64,000 nt of DNA from Amycolatopsis camponoti (GCF_902497555.1 NZ_CABVGP010000003.1:2046001-2110000), one strand, 5' to 3'. Positions 42,428-50,892 are shown, numbered from the stretch's first letter. The notes: generated by a model from the letters alone, not told the origin. Made by a program: numbers and translations.

Positions 42428-42881
42428 GCCAGTACGGCTCGGCCCGCGCCGCCGCCTCGACGATGGCTTGTCCGTCGATCGTGGTCGCGGTGCGGGCGAG
42501 GCCGACCTTCCGCCACTCCACACTGAACTCGAACGGCCCGGCCGGTAGCGGCGAGAGCCAAAGCTGCCGGTCACCCCGATAACGCCGGTCGTCGTAGCTC
42601 GCGCCGCCGCCGATCTCGGTCAGGGAGCCCCGGCCGACCCGGAACTGCAGGCTGTCGTCAGAGGCGCCGCGGAACCCGCCGGCGTGACTTTCGCCGATGC
42701 CGTCCCAGGTGGCCTGGTCCAGCGACCCGCGCCGGATGCCGAGGTGCACGGTGAAGGCGCACCCCGCCGGATAGGCGACGACGTGTTGAAGCGCGACGAC
42801 GGCGAGGTCGGTCCGCGCGACGAACCGTGCGATCGGCACCGGGCAGCCCAGTGCGTCCGAAGGCGGAACGGCCGAGGTCAT
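42399..42881 (-). CDS. Conserved hypothetical protein
   Basis: A 160-residue soluble, beta-rich protein beginning MTSAVPPSDALG, with GGGASYDDRRYRGDRQLWLSPLP in the middle and AGPFEFSVEWRKVGL towards the end, followed by TIDGQAIVEAAARAEPYWP. I do not recognise the family, though similar short proteins are common in actinobacteria. ATG at 42881 is preferred over upstream in-frame codons because a GGAAGC-type site precedes it. Its 3' end overlaps nudC by 29 nt in convergent orientation. Confidence 0.6.
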   Translation of the reverse strand: MTSAVPPSDALGCPVPIARFVARTDLAVVALQHVVAYPAGCAFTVHLGIRRGSLDQATWDGIGESHAGGFRGASDDSLQFRVGRGSLTEIGGGASYDDRRYRGDRQLWLSPLPAGPFEFSVEWRKVGLARTATTIDGQAIVEAAARAEPYWPTPPRPPRP

Positions 42882-43015
42882 GCTTCCAGCATCCCCACCT
42901 GCGCAACTGGAAATCCGCTGACCAGGCCCCACCCGCCCGGCGCAACTCGTTCACCGGTGTTTCCGCCACGTGGCCCAGCGCCGTCGAGGCGTTACCTGCT
43001 CGTTTCACGAGACCG

Positions 43016-43044
43016 TTGACGGCTGTGCCCCGGCTCACTACAGT
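43016..43044 (+). promoter_or_regulatory. Sigma-70-like promoter of the ROK/sugar operon
   Basis: TTGACG (43016-43021), a 17-bp spacer, and TACAGT (43039-43044) form a good housekeeping promoter 48 bases before the ROK start. The unusually AT-rich stretch TAAAGTATCCTAATTAAG (43061-43078) follows just downstream and is a plausible operator for the ROK repressor. Confidence 0.55.
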
Positions 43045-43091
43045 CCTGCGAAACCGTCTGTAAAGTATCCTAATTAAGTCCGGAGGGACGA

Positions 43092-44354
43092 GTGCGAGCC
43101 GGTAGCCCGCGGATGCTGCGCGAGATCAACGATCGCGCCGCCATCGAGGTCCTCCTGCGGGAGGGCCCGCTGACGCGTGCCGAGCTCGAGCTCGCCATCG
43201 GGCTCTCCAAGCCCGCCACCGCGCAGCTCATCACCCGGCTCGAGCAGGACAACCTCGTCATCAAGGCCGGCGTCCGAGGCGGTGGGCGGGGTCCCCGCGC
43301 CCAGCTCTGGGCGGCCAACGGCAGCCTCGCCTTCGTTGCCGCCGTGGACCTCACCCCGCACCTCGCCGACTTCGTCGTCGCCGACGTCGCCGGGATCGTG
43401 CTCGCCGAGTACCGGACGCCGCTGCCCGTCCACGAAGGCGCCGACGTCGTCGGGACCTTCGGCGAGGCCCTCGAACACGTCGCCCGGCAAGCCGGACTGA
43501 CCAGGACTCAGCTCGCCCACGTCGTGATCGGCGCGCAGGGCGCGTTCGACCCGCGGACCGGCCTGCTCTCCTCCGCCCCGCACATCCCCGGCTGGCTCGG
43601 CTTCGACGTTCCCCAGAGACTCAGTGACGACCTCGGCGTCGACGTCCTCATCGAGAACGACGTCAACCTCGTCGCCGTCGAGGAGATGAGCGTCGGGCAG
43701 GCCCAGGACGTCGACGACTTCGTCATGGTCTGGCTGTCCGAAGGCGTCGGCGGTGCGGTCGTCATCGGCCGTCGGCTGCTGCGCGGCGCCACCGGCGGCG
43801 GCGGCGAGATCGACTGGATGCGCGTGCCCGACCCGGCCACCGTGGACACCGGCGACGTCTGGCCCGAGGCCGGCGCCCGGTTCGGCAACCTGGTCGACTC
43901 GCCCGCCCTCTGCCGCCTCGCCGCCGCGCACGGCGTCGAAGCCGAAACCGCCTGGGACGCCGTCGCGAAAACCGAGCCGGACCATCCCTTCCGACACGAC
44001 CTCGCCCGCCGCGTCGCCGGCGGCATCGCCAACCTCGTCGCGGTCGCCGACCCGCAGCTCGTGCTCCTCTGCGGGGACACCAGCCGCGCCGGCGGCGAGA
44101 ACCTCGCCGCGCTGGTGCAGGAAAAGCTGCACGACCTGGTCCTGCCGCGCACGCCCGTCGGCTGCGCTTCGGTGCAGGGCAACGCCGTCCGCGCCGGCGC
44201 GCTGCAGTCCGCGCTGGCCACCGCCCGTGAGGACGTCTTCGGCGTCGTCACCCCCACACTCCTCGGGTCGCGCAGGCCCGCGGTCGGAGAGCCACTCGGC
44301 AAGAACCCGGAGGCCCTCCCGAACACCCGTTCCGCCCCGTCCCCAACCGAGTAG
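43092..44354 (+). CDS. ROK family transcriptional regulator
   Basis: A 420-residue repressor: N-terminal winged helix (residues 10-70, REINDRAAIEVLLREGPLTRAELE then LSKPATAQLITRLEQDNLV) and a ROK sugar-kinase-like effector domain (GAQGAFDPRTG near 145, LIENDVNLVAVEEM near 195, GVGGAVVIGRRLLRGATGGGGEI near 220). It probably senses the imported sugar or its phosphate and controls the downstream importer. GTG at 43092 has CGGAGGG at 43081-43087. The gene is followed after 27 bases by the substrate-binding protein gene. Confidence 0.88.
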   Translation: MRAGSPRMLREINDRAAIEVLLREGPLTRAELELAIGLSKPATAQLITRLEQDNLVIKAGVRGGGRGPRAQLWAANGSLAFVAAVDLTPHLADFVVADVAGIVLAEYRTPLPVHEGADVVGTFGEALEHVARQAGLTRTQLAHVVIGAQGAFDPRTGLLSSAPHIPGWLGFDVPQRLSDDLGVDVLIENDVNLVAVEEMSVGQAQDVDDFVMVWLSEGVGGAVVIGRRLLRGATGGGGEIDWMRVPDPATVDTGDVWPEAGARFGNLVDSPALCRLAAAHGVEAETAWDAVAKTEPDHPFRHDLARRVAGGIANLVAVADPQLVLLCGDTSRAGGENLAALVQEKLHDLVLPRTPVGCASVQGNAVRAGALQSALATAREDVFGVVTPTLLGSRRPAVGEPLGKNPEALPNTRSAPSPTE

Positions 44355-44381
44355 CAGCCCCAACCGATGAGGAGGAGGGCC

Positions 44382-45743
44382 ATGCCCCCTACCACCCGGA
44401 CCCGCCGAGGCGCCCTGTTAGTGGCCGCCGCCGCGGCGTCCGTCCTGCTGACGAGCGCCTGTTCCGGCGCCGCCGCGCCGAGCGGCGGCGGTGACGCGGC
44501 CGCCGCGCCCGGCAAGGACGACAAGCTCACGATCACCGTGTACTCCAAGTTCACCGACCGCGAGTACGGCGTGGTCACCGCGGGCCTCAACAAGCTCAAG
44601 GCGAAGTACCCGAACATCGAGATCAAGCACGAGGGCAACCAGGACGACGACAAGCTCACGCAGTCGATCCGCGGTGGCAACCCACCCGACGTCGCGATCT
44701 CCTTCTACACCGACAACCTCGGCGCCTGGTGCTCCAACGGCAGCTTCCAGGACCTGAAGCCCTACATCGACCGCGACAAGATCGACCTCGATCAAATCCC
44801 CGAGGCGGTCCGCAACTACACCGAGTACCAGGGCAAGCGGTGCGCGATGCCGATGCTCGCCGACGTCTACGGCTTCTACTACAACAAGGACATGTTCGCG
44901 GCGAAGGGCGTCACCTCGCCGCCGAAGACCACGGACGAGCTGCTCGAGGACGCCAAGAAGCTGACCGAGTACAACGCGGACGGCTCGATCAAGGTCGCCG
45001 GCTTCCTGCCGTCGATGCCGTTCTACGCCAACCAGGCCCAGTACTGGGCGCCGAACTTCGGCGCGCCGTTCATCGGCCCGGACGGCAAGTCGGACCTCGC
45101 CACCAACCCCGGCTGGAAGGCGATGTTCGAGTTCCAGAAGAAGCTGATCGACGCGCTCGGCGGCCACGACAAGGTCGAGAAGTTCAAGGCCGGTCTCGGG
45201 GACGAGTACTCCGCCGACAACGGCTTCCAGAAGGGCAAGCTGGCGATGATCTACGACGGTGAGTTCCGCACCGCGTTCATCAAGGACCAGGCGCCGACCC
45301 TGAACTACGCCACCGCGCCCGCCCCGGTGCTCACCTCCATGGCGGACAAGTACGGCAGTGCCTTCACCACCGGCACGATCATCGCGATCCCCAAGGGCGC
45401 CAAGAACCCCGGCGCCGCGTGGGAGCTGATCAAGCAGGTCACCCTGGACACCGACACCCTGGTGGACATGGCCAACGGCCTGAAGAACGTGCCCAGCACG
45501 AAGGCCTCGCTGACGTCGCCGCGCCTCGACCTGCAGCCGCAGTTCAAGACGTTCCTCGACATGTACGACAGCGGCAAGCTCGTCTCGAACCAGACCACGC
45601 CGATCGGCGACGCGCACCTCAAGGCGGTCAACGACTTCGCCGAGAAGTGGCAGGCCGGCTCGATCCCCGATCTGACCGAAGGCCTGAAGAAGGTGGATGC
45701 GCAGATCAACGACGAACTGAAGCAAAAGGGCGCGGGCGGATGA
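44382..45743 (+). CDS. Carbohydrate ABC transporter substrate-binding lipoprotein
   Basis: A 453-residue extracellular solute-binding protein (family 1). The signal peptide ends in a lipobox LLTSAC at about residue 27, so it is a lipoprotein. The mature part has KLTITVYSKFTDREYGVV, NPPDVAISFYTDNLG and KGKLAMIYDGEFR segments typical of sugar binders. ATG at 44382 follows a strong GGAGGAGGG site; an in-frame ATG at 44367 overlaps that site and is rejected. Codon 13 is TTA (44418-44420), a rare leucine codon in this genome. The stop overlaps the permease start (ATGA). The exact sugar is not evident. Confidence 0.9.
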   Translation: MPPTTRTRRGALLVAAAAASVLLTSACSGAAAPSGGGDAAAAPGKDDKLTITVYSKFTDREYGVVTAGLNKLKAKYPNIEIKHEGNQDDDKLTQSIRGGNPPDVAISFYTDNLGAWCSNGSFQDLKPYIDRDKIDLDQIPEAVRNYTEYQGKRCAMPMLADVYGFYYNKDMFAAKGVTSPPKTTDELLEDAKKLTEYNADGSIKVAGFLPSMPFYANQAQYWAPNFGAPFIGPDGKSDLATNPGWKAMFEFQKKLIDALGGHDKVEKFKAGLGDEYSADNGFQKGKLAMIYDGEFRTAFIKDQAPTLNYATAPAPVLTSMADKYGSAFTTGTIIAIPKGAKNPGAAWELIKQVTLDTDTLVDMANGLKNVPSTKASLTSPRLDLQPQFKTFLDMYDSGKLVSNQTTPIGDAHLKAVNDFAEKWQAGSIPDLTEGLKKVDAQINDELKQKGAGG

Positions 45744-46732
45744 CCTCCACTCTTGCCGCGAAAACCGACGGAACCCCGTCCGCGCCTGCCAAGGCGCGGA
45801 CGGGGGCCCGCCGGGCCAAGCGCCGCCGGACCGTCTTCTTCTTCATGGCTCCGGCGCTCATCGGGTTCCTGGTCTTCTTCGGCTACCCGCTGATCGCCAC
45901 GGTCTACTACTCCTTCACCAAGTACGACCTGATCAACCCGCCGCAGTTCATCGGGTTCGACAACTACGTCCGGATGTTCACCACCGAGCCGCTCGTCGGC
46001 GTCGCGGCGTACAACACGCTGTGGCTGGTGGTCATCCTGACGACGTGCCGGGTGCTGTTCTCGCTCGGCATCGCGTCGGTGATCTCCCGCCTCAAGTCGG
46101 GGGTGGGCCTGGTCCGGACGCTCTGCTACCTGCCGACCCTGGCCCCGCCCGCGGCGGCGACGCTGGCGTTCGTCTTCGTGTTCAACCCCGAATTCGGGCC
46201 GGTGAACCGGTTCCTGCGGCTCATCGGCATCGACGGCGGGCTGTGGTTCAACAGCCCGGCCATGTCGAAGCCCGCGCTGACGCTGCTCGCGCTGTGGGGT
46301 TCCGGCGAGCTGATGATCATCATCCTGGCCGCGCTGCTCGACGTCCCGACCGAGCAGTACGAGGCCGCCGAGCTCGACGGCGCCGGCCCGGTCCGGCGGT
46401 TCTGGCACGTCACGCTGCCGTCGATCTCGCCGGTGCTGCTGTTCGGCGTGGTCAACTCGATCATCTACGCGCTGCAGTTCTTCACGCAGGCGATCGTGGC
46501 GGCCTCCGCGTCCGCGGGCACCGCCGACGTCGCCGGCAACTCGAAGCTCATCGGCGCACCGCAGAACTCGACGCTGACGTACCCGATCTGGCTGTACGTC
46601 CAGGGCTTCCGCTACTTCAACATGGGTTACGCGGCGGCGATGGCCGTGCTGCTGTTCATCGTGAGCGCGGGCTTCACCTGGATTCTCGTCAGGCAGCTGC
46701 GCAAGTCCCAGCACCAGGAGGAGGGGGCATGA
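45740..46732 (+). CDS. Carbohydrate ABC transporter permease (MalF type)
   Basis: A 330-residue inner-membrane permease with six or seven helices. The first helix starts about residue 33 after a basic N-terminus (ARRAKRRR). The binding-protein-dependent transport EAA loop is EQYEAAELDGAGPVRRFWHVTLP near residue 215. It forms a channel with the second permease. ATG at 45740 overlaps the upstream stop. No ATPase gene is present in the cluster, so a shared MsiK-like ATPase is likely, as in Streptomyces. Confidence 0.9.
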   Translation: MTSTLAAKTDGTPSAPAKARTGARRAKRRRTVFFFMAPALIGFLVFFGYPLIATVYYSFTKYDLINPPQFIGFDNYVRMFTTEPLVGVAAYNTLWLVVILTTCRVLFSLGIASVISRLKSGVGLVRTLCYLPTLAPPAAATLAFVFVFNPEFGPVNRFLRLIGIDGGLWFNSPAMSKPALTLLALWGSGELMIIILAALLDVPTEQYEAAELDGAGPVRRFWHVTLPSISPVLLFGVVNSIIYALQFFTQAIVAASASAGTADVAGNSKLIGAPQNSTLTYPIWLYVQGFRYFNMGYAAAMAVLLFIVSAGFTWILVRQLRKSQHQEEGA

Positions 46733-46806
46733 ACATACCCTCGCGACAGCTTGTTCGTGACCCCGACCGGGTGCGGGTGTCCCGCATGAATGGAGTGGGG
46801 GCATGA
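46729..46806 (+). CDS. 25-codon minigene coupling the two permease genes
   Basis: A 25-residue ORF sits exactly between the permease genes. Its ATG overlaps the first permease stop (ATGA at 46729-46732) and its TGA overlaps the second permease ATG (46803-46806). GGAGGAGGGGG precedes its start. The peptide is basic and polar with no recognisable motif. It may be a translated coupling element rather than a functional protein, or the remnant of a longer gene. Confidence 0.45.
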   Translation: MNIPSRQLVRDPDRVRVSRMNGVGA

Positions 46807-47693
46807 CCGCACTGGCCGAAGCGCCGCAGAAACCGGCGGGCGTGCCGCCACGGGTGCGGTTCAAGCGGACCTGGGACAAACGGCTGTCCTGGATCGCGCT
46901 GCACGCGACCGGGATCGCTCTCGGCGTGATCTTCATGCTGCCGCTGCTGTTCGTGTTCCTCACCGCGGTGATGAAGAGCGACCAGGCGATGACGGCGAGC
47001 CTGTGGCCGACCGAATGGCACTTCGAAAACTTCGTCACGGTGTTCAAGAAGGCGCCGCTGCTGGAGTACTTCGGCAACAGCCTGCTGTATTCGGCGCTGG
47101 CGACCGTCGGCGCGCTGCTTTCGGCGATCCCGGCGGCGTACGCGCTGGCGAAACTGCGGTGGCGCGGGCAGAACCTGTTCTTCATGCTCACGGTCGCCGC
47201 GATGATGCTGCCGCCGCAGGTCACCATCGTGCCGCTGTACGACCTGTGGGTCCGGATGGGCCTCACCGGCACGCTGGTTCCGCTGATCGTGCCGTACTTC
47301 TTCTTCGACGCGTTCTCGATCTTCCTGCTCCGCCAGTTCTTCCTCACCATTCCGAAGGACTACCTCGAAGCGGCGAAGATCGACGGCTGCAACGAGTTCC
47401 AGGCGATGTACCGGGTGCTCATCCCGATGGCGAAGCCCGGGATCGCGGCCACCGCGATGTTCTGCTTCCTGTTCACCTGGAACGACTACTTCGGGCCGCT
47501 GCTCTACACGGGCGAGAACCAGGACCACTGGCCGCTTTCGCTGGCGATCGCGTCCTTCCGCGGCATGCACCACGTCGAGTGGAACATGACGATGGCGGCG
47601 ACCGCGCTGATCATGGCGCCGGTGATCGTCCTGTTCATCTTCGCGCAGAAGTCGTTCGTCAAGGGCATCACATTCACGGGAGTCAAGGGATGA
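46803..47693 (+). CDS. Carbohydrate ABC transporter permease (MalG type)
   Basis: A 296-residue permease with six helices. The EAA motif is DYLEAAKIDGCNEFQAMYRVLIP near residue 185, and the C-terminus KSFVKGITFTGVKG is typical of MalG-like subunits. It pairs with the permease at 45740 to import the sugar. GAGTGGGGG precedes the ATG at 46803, which also overlaps the minigene stop; its own stop overlaps the GH4 start (ATGA). Confidence 0.92.
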   Translation: MTALAEAPQKPAGVPPRVRFKRTWDKRLSWIALHATGIALGVIFMLPLLFVFLTAVMKSDQAMTASLWPTEWHFENFVTVFKKAPLLEYFGNSLLYSALATVGALLSAIPAAYALAKLRWRGQNLFFMLTVAAMMLPPQVTIVPLYDLWVRMGLTGTLVPLIVPYFFFDAFSIFLLRQFFLTIPKDYLEAAKIDGCNEFQAMYRVLIPMAKPGIAATAMFCFLFTWNDYFGPLLYTGENQDHWPLSLAIASFRGMHHVEWNMTMAATALIMAPVIVLFIFAQKSFVKGITFTGVKG

Positions 47694-48955
47694 AGCTGGC
47701 AGTCGTCGGTGGCGGGTCCACCTACACGCCGGAGCTGATCGACGGGATCGCCGGTCGCCGGTCCACTTTGGACGTCGACGAGATCGTGCTGGTCGACCCG
47801 GACGCCTACCGCGTGGAGGCCGTCGGCGGGTTCAGCCAGCGCGTTCTCGACCACGCCGGGCACCCGGCGCGGGTCCGGACCACGCAGTCGCTGGAAGAGG
47901 GCGTCGACGGCGCGTCGGCGGTGCTGATCCAGCTGCGCGTCGGGGGCCAGCGGGCGCGGCGGTCGGACGAGACGTTCCCGCACGCCTGCGGCTGCGTCGG
48001 TCAGGAGACGACCGGCGCGGGCGGCCTGGCGAAGGCGCTGCGCACGGTGCCGGTCGTGCTCGACATCGCCGACCGCGTCCGCAAGATCGCCGGCGACGAC
48101 ACGTGGATCGTCAACTTCACCAACCCGGTCGGCATCGTGACCCGCGCGCTGCTCAACGAAGGCCACCGCGCGGTCGGGCTGTGCAACGTCGCGATCAACC
48201 TGCAGCGCCAGTTCGGGAAGCTGCTCGGCGTCGGCGCGGACGACGTCAAGCTCGTGCACACCGGACTGAACCACCTGAGCTGGGAGCGCGGCGCGCTCGT
48301 CGACGGCGTCGACCGGCTGCCGGAGCTGCTGGACCAGCATCTGGACTACCTCTCGAACGAGGTCAGCGTTCCGGAGAAGTGGTTGCGGCGCATGAACGTC
48401 GTGCCGTCGTACTACCTGAAGTACTTCTACGCGCACGACGAGCAGGTCACGAAGCAGCGCACTGAGCGGCCGCGCGCGGACGTCGTCTCCGACGTCGAGG
48501 AAGAGCTGCTGAAGATCTACCTCGACCCGGAGCAGAACACGAAGCCCGAGTCGCTGGAGAAGCGCGGCGGCGCGTACTACTCGGAAGCCGCGGTGCAGCT
48601 GGTGCACGCGCTGACCGCGGGCGGACCGGCCGAGGAGCACGTGGTGAACGTCCGCAACGACGGCACGTTCCCGTTCCTGCCGGACGACGCCGTCATCGAA
48701 GCGCGGTCCACTGTGGACTCCAACGGTGCGACGCCGATCGCGCAGACGCCGGTGGAGCCGCAGTTCTCGGGCCTCATCGCGGCGACCACGGCGTACGAGT
48801 TCCTCGCGCTGGAGGCGGCGATCAAGGGCGGCCGCGACCGCGTGGCCGACGCGCTGCTGGCGCACCCGCTGGTCGGCCAGTACACGAAGGCCGACACGCT
48901 GGCCGATTCGCTGGTGCAGATCAACCGCGAGTACTTGCCCTGGGCGCGCGGATGA
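47690..48955 (+). CDS. Glycoside hydrolase family 4 enzyme (6-phospho-beta-glucosidase-like)
   Basis: A 421-residue NAD- and metal-dependent glycosidase. The NAD-binding motif is VVGGGSTYTPELIDGI at the start. The GH4 metal/catalytic residues appear as Cys165 in GLCNVAIN and His195 in GLNHLSW, and FTNPVGIVTRALL is family-typical. GH4 6-phospho-beta-glucosidases cleave phosphorylated disaccharides by an oxidation/elimination mechanism. No PTS is present; sugar arrives by ABC import and would need phosphorylation, possibly by the adjacent kinase. ATG at 47690 overlaps the permease stop and its stop overlaps the kinase start. Confidence 0.9.
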   Translation: MKLAVVGGGSTYTPELIDGIAGRRSTLDVDEIVLVDPDAYRVEAVGGFSQRVLDHAGHPARVRTTQSLEEGVDGASAVLIQLRVGGQRARRSDETFPHACGCVGQETTGAGGLAKALRTVPVVLDIADRVRKIAGDDTWIVNFTNPVGIVTRALLNEGHRAVGLCNVAINLQRQFGKLLGVGADDVKLVHTGLNHLSWERGALVDGVDRLPELLDQHLDYLSNEVSVPEKWLRRMNVVPSYYLKYFYAHDEQVTKQRTERPRADVVSDVEEELLKIYLDPEQNTKPESLEKRGGAYYSEAAVQLVHALTAGGPAEEHVVNVRNDGTFPFLPDDAVIEARSTVDSNGATPIAQTPVEPQFSGLIAATTAYEFLALEAAIKGGRDRVADALLAHPLVGQYTKADTLADSLVQINREYLPWARG

Positions 48956-49920
48956 GGCCCGCTGTCATCGCGATCGACGGCGGCAACAGCAAGACCGAGG
49001 TCCTGGTGATCTCGGAAGACGGCGTCGTGCTGGGCAAGTCGCGTGGACCCGGCGCGTCGCCGCAGAACATCGGCGTGGCGGCCTGCGTCACGGCGCTGGA
49101 AGGCCTGGTCCTGGAGGCTTTTCCCGATTTCGGGGAGAAGCCGTTCGCGGTGCACACGTCGGCGTACCTCGCCGGTCTCGACTTCCCACGTGAGGAAGAA
49201 GCGCTGCACGCGGCGCTGTCCGCGCGCGGGTGGAGCGACACCCTGACGGTCGGCAACGACACCCTCGCGCTGCTCCGGGCGGGCAGCGCGGGGGTGGGTG
49301 TCGCGGTGGTCTGCGGCGCCGGGATCAACGGCGCCGGCGTCGGTCCCGACGGCCGCGTGCACCGCTTTCCCGCGCTGGGCAAGATCTCCGGCGACTGGGG
49401 CGGCGGCTACCGGCTCGGCGAGGAGGCCCTGTGGTGGGCCGTGCGCGCCGAGGACGGCCGCGGTCCGCGGACCGCGTTGCAGGCTGCCGTGGCGTCCTTC
49501 TTCGGCAAGCGGAGGCTGCTGGACGTCGTGCAGGGCCTGCACTTCGAGGAGATCGACCCGGCCTCGATCCACGGCCTGTGCCCGCTGCTGTTCGAGGTCG
49601 CGGCGGCGGGCGACGAGGTGGCGTCGGACATCGTCACCCGGTTCGTGGAAGAGGTCAGCGTGTTCGCGGCGGTGATCCTGCGGAACCTGGACCTGACCGG
49701 GGAAGCACCGGAGATCGTCCTCGGCGGCGGGGTGCTGACCGGGGTCGGCGCGCCGGTGATCGCGGAGATCGAGCGGCGCTGCCTGAAGGTCGCGCCGCGC
49801 GCGGTGGTCCGCGTCGTGGACGTGAACCCGGTGGTGGGAGCGGCTTTGTTCGGACTGGACACGCTGGGCGCGTCGGACGCCGCGAAGGCGTCCCTGAAGG
49901 CGGCGACCCAGCGCGCATAG
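48952..49920 (+). CDS. BadF/BadG-family ATPase, N-acetylglucosamine kinase-like sugar kinase
   Basis: A 322-residue actin-like ATPase fold kinase. The phosphate-1 motif is AIDGGNSKTEVLVI at the N-terminus, the phosphate-2-like region is VVCGAGINGAGVG near residue 120 with GDWGGGYRLGEEAL after it, and the adenosine motif is EIVLGGGVLTG near 260. It resembles N-acetylglucosamine/glucosamine kinases. In this operon it probably phosphorylates the imported sugar before or after GH4 cleavage. ATG overlaps the GH4 stop. A strong hairpin ends the operon. Confidence 0.85.
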   Translation: MRPAVIAIDGGNSKTEVLVISEDGVVLGKSRGPGASPQNIGVAACVTALEGLVLEAFPDFGEKPFAVHTSAYLAGLDFPREEEALHAALSARGWSDTLTVGNDTLALLRAGSAGVGVAVVCGAGINGAGVGPDGRVHRFPALGKISGDWGGGYRLGEEALWWAVRAEDGRGPRTALQAAVASFFGKRRLLDVVQGLHFEEIDPASIHGLCPLLFEVAAAGDEVASDIVTRFVEEVSVFAAVILRNLDLTGEAPEIVLGGGVLTGVGAPVIAEIERRCLKVAPRAVVRVVDVNPVVGAALFGLDTLGASDAAKASLKAATQRA

Positions 49921-49922
49921 AC

Positions 49923-49962
49923 CTGGTGGCCTGCCTCGAAGCGGCGCGAGGCAGGCCACCAG
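49923..49962. terminator. Bidirectional hairpin terminator between sugar operon and SRPBCC gene
   Basis: Perfect 16-bp arms 49923-49938 and 49947-49962 with an 8-nt loop, placed between convergent stop codons. It should terminate both the sugar operon and the opposing ArsR/SRPBCC operon. Confidence 0.82.
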
Positions 49963-49967
49963 ACCCT

Positions 49968-50480
49968 TCACGGCGCGGGGACCAGGATCTCGCCGGTTTC
50001 GAGCAGGGACTTGAGGTCCGACAGGATCCAGTCCCAGCCGCCACCCGCGTTCTCGCCGGGGCCGGCGTTGACGTCTTCGTGGATCCCGCTGACCATCTCG
50101 CCGGTGAGCGGCGCGCCGGTGACGTCGTGGGTGACGGTCAGTCTGGTGCCGGCGGTCTTCGTCGCCTCGATGTCGTAGGTGAGCGTGGTGTACGGCTCGG
50201 CGGACATCTCGTCGGGACCCATGAGCAGCTTCCAGGTGACGACGAGCTTGCGCGGCGGGTCGACTTCGAGGACTTCGCCGTCGACGAGGTCACCGGTGAA
50301 GCCGGCGTCGATGAACTCCTGCGTGGGGCGGGTGCGGTGCTTGCCGCCGACCTTGAGGTCGAAGTCGGCGAGGCCGGTGTAGCCGTACTTCCGGGTCCAC
50401 TCGGGCTTGGTGATGGCTTCCCAGATGCGCTCCGGGGTGGCCTTGATGTAGACGCGGTGGACCTGCACGGTGGTCGTCAT
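49968..50480 (-). CDS. SRPBCC (AHSA1-like) domain protein
   Basis: A 170-residue START/Bet v1-like fold protein of the activator-of-Hsp90-homology type: VHRVYIKATPERIWEAITKPEWTRKYGY at the start, VDGEVLEVDPPRKLVVTWK in the middle, and GGGWDWILSDLKSLLETGE at the end. Such proteins are commonly paired with an ArsR regulator, and the ligand is unknown. ATG at 50480 overlaps the ArsR stop by 4 nt, so the two are translated together. Confidence 0.88.
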   Translation of the reverse strand: MTTTVQVHRVYIKATPERIWEAITKPEWTRKYGYTGLADFDLKVGGKHRTRPTQEFIDAGFTGDLVDGEVLEVDPPRKLVVTWKLLMGPDEMSAEPYTTLTYDIEATKTAGTRLTVTHDVTGAPLTGEMVSGIHEDVNAGPGENAGGGWDWILSDLKSLLETGEILVPAP

Positions 50481-50800
50481 GGTTCTTCGCCTTCCAGTTC
50501 GTCCTTGAGATCGAGCAGCGCGGTGACGTGACGTTCGGTGTACTTGTCGATCCACCGGTCGTGGATCTGCCGGATGGGCACGGGGTTCAGGAAGTGCCGT
50601 TTCTCCCGGCCTTCCTTCCGCGCGACGACGAGCCCGGCCTCCTCGAGGAGCTTCAGGTGCTTCATGACGCCGAAGCGGGTCATGTCGACCTGGGTCTCCA
50701 GCTCGGTGAGCGTGCGGCCGTCGCGCTCGAAGAGCAGGTCGAGCAGGAACCGGCGGGTCGGATCCGCCAGCGCCTTGAACACCAGGTCGTCGTCGGGCAC
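50477..50800 (-). CDS. ArsR family transcriptional regulator
   Basis: A 107-residue winged-helix regulator: VFKALADPTRRFLLDLLFERDGRTLTELE then MTRFGVMKHLKLLEEAGLVVARKEGREKRHFLN. The metal-binding cysteine motif of ArsR/SmtB is absent, as in the ArsR subgroup that partners SRPBCC proteins. GTG at 50800 is used. An in-frame GTG at 50830 would place the first codons in the palindrome GTGACC-AAAA-GGTCAC, which is more likely the operator. No ribosome-binding site precedes 50800, so leaderless translation is possible. Confidence 0.87.
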   Translation of the reverse strand: MPDDDLVFKALADPTRRFLLDLLFERDGRTLTELETQVDMTRFGVMKHLKLLEEAGLVVARKEGREKRHFLNPVPIRQIHDRWIDKYTERHVTALLDLKDELEGEEP

Positions 50801-50814
50801 GTGAGCGAGAATAG

Positions 50815-50830
50815 GTGACCAAAAGGTCAC
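50815..50830 (-). promoter_or_regulatory. Palindromic operator of the ArsR/SRPBCC operon
   Basis: GTGACC-AAAA-GGTCAC, perfect 6-bp arms with a 4-bp spacer, lies 14 bases before the ArsR start. Position and symmetry fit an autoregulatory ArsR site. Confidence 0.55.
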
Positions 50831-50847
50831 ATGTCAACGCCCGAAGA

Positions 50848-50876
50848 AGGCCGCCACCCTGATCCGGTGACGGCCT
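50848..50876 (-). terminator. Hairpin terminator after gntP
   Basis: An 11-bp stem with one G-T type mismatch (arms 50848-50858 and 50866-50876, 7-nt loop) lies 16 bases beyond the gntP stop on the minus strand. Confidence 0.6.
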
Positions 50877-50892
50877 CCTCGTGAGCAGCGCG

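Noticed and set aside
42882..43015. Additional coding sequence in the gap before the ROK promoter
   Set aside because: Open frames here are short extensions of the hypothetical protein without a start signal; the stretch looks like promoter and leader.
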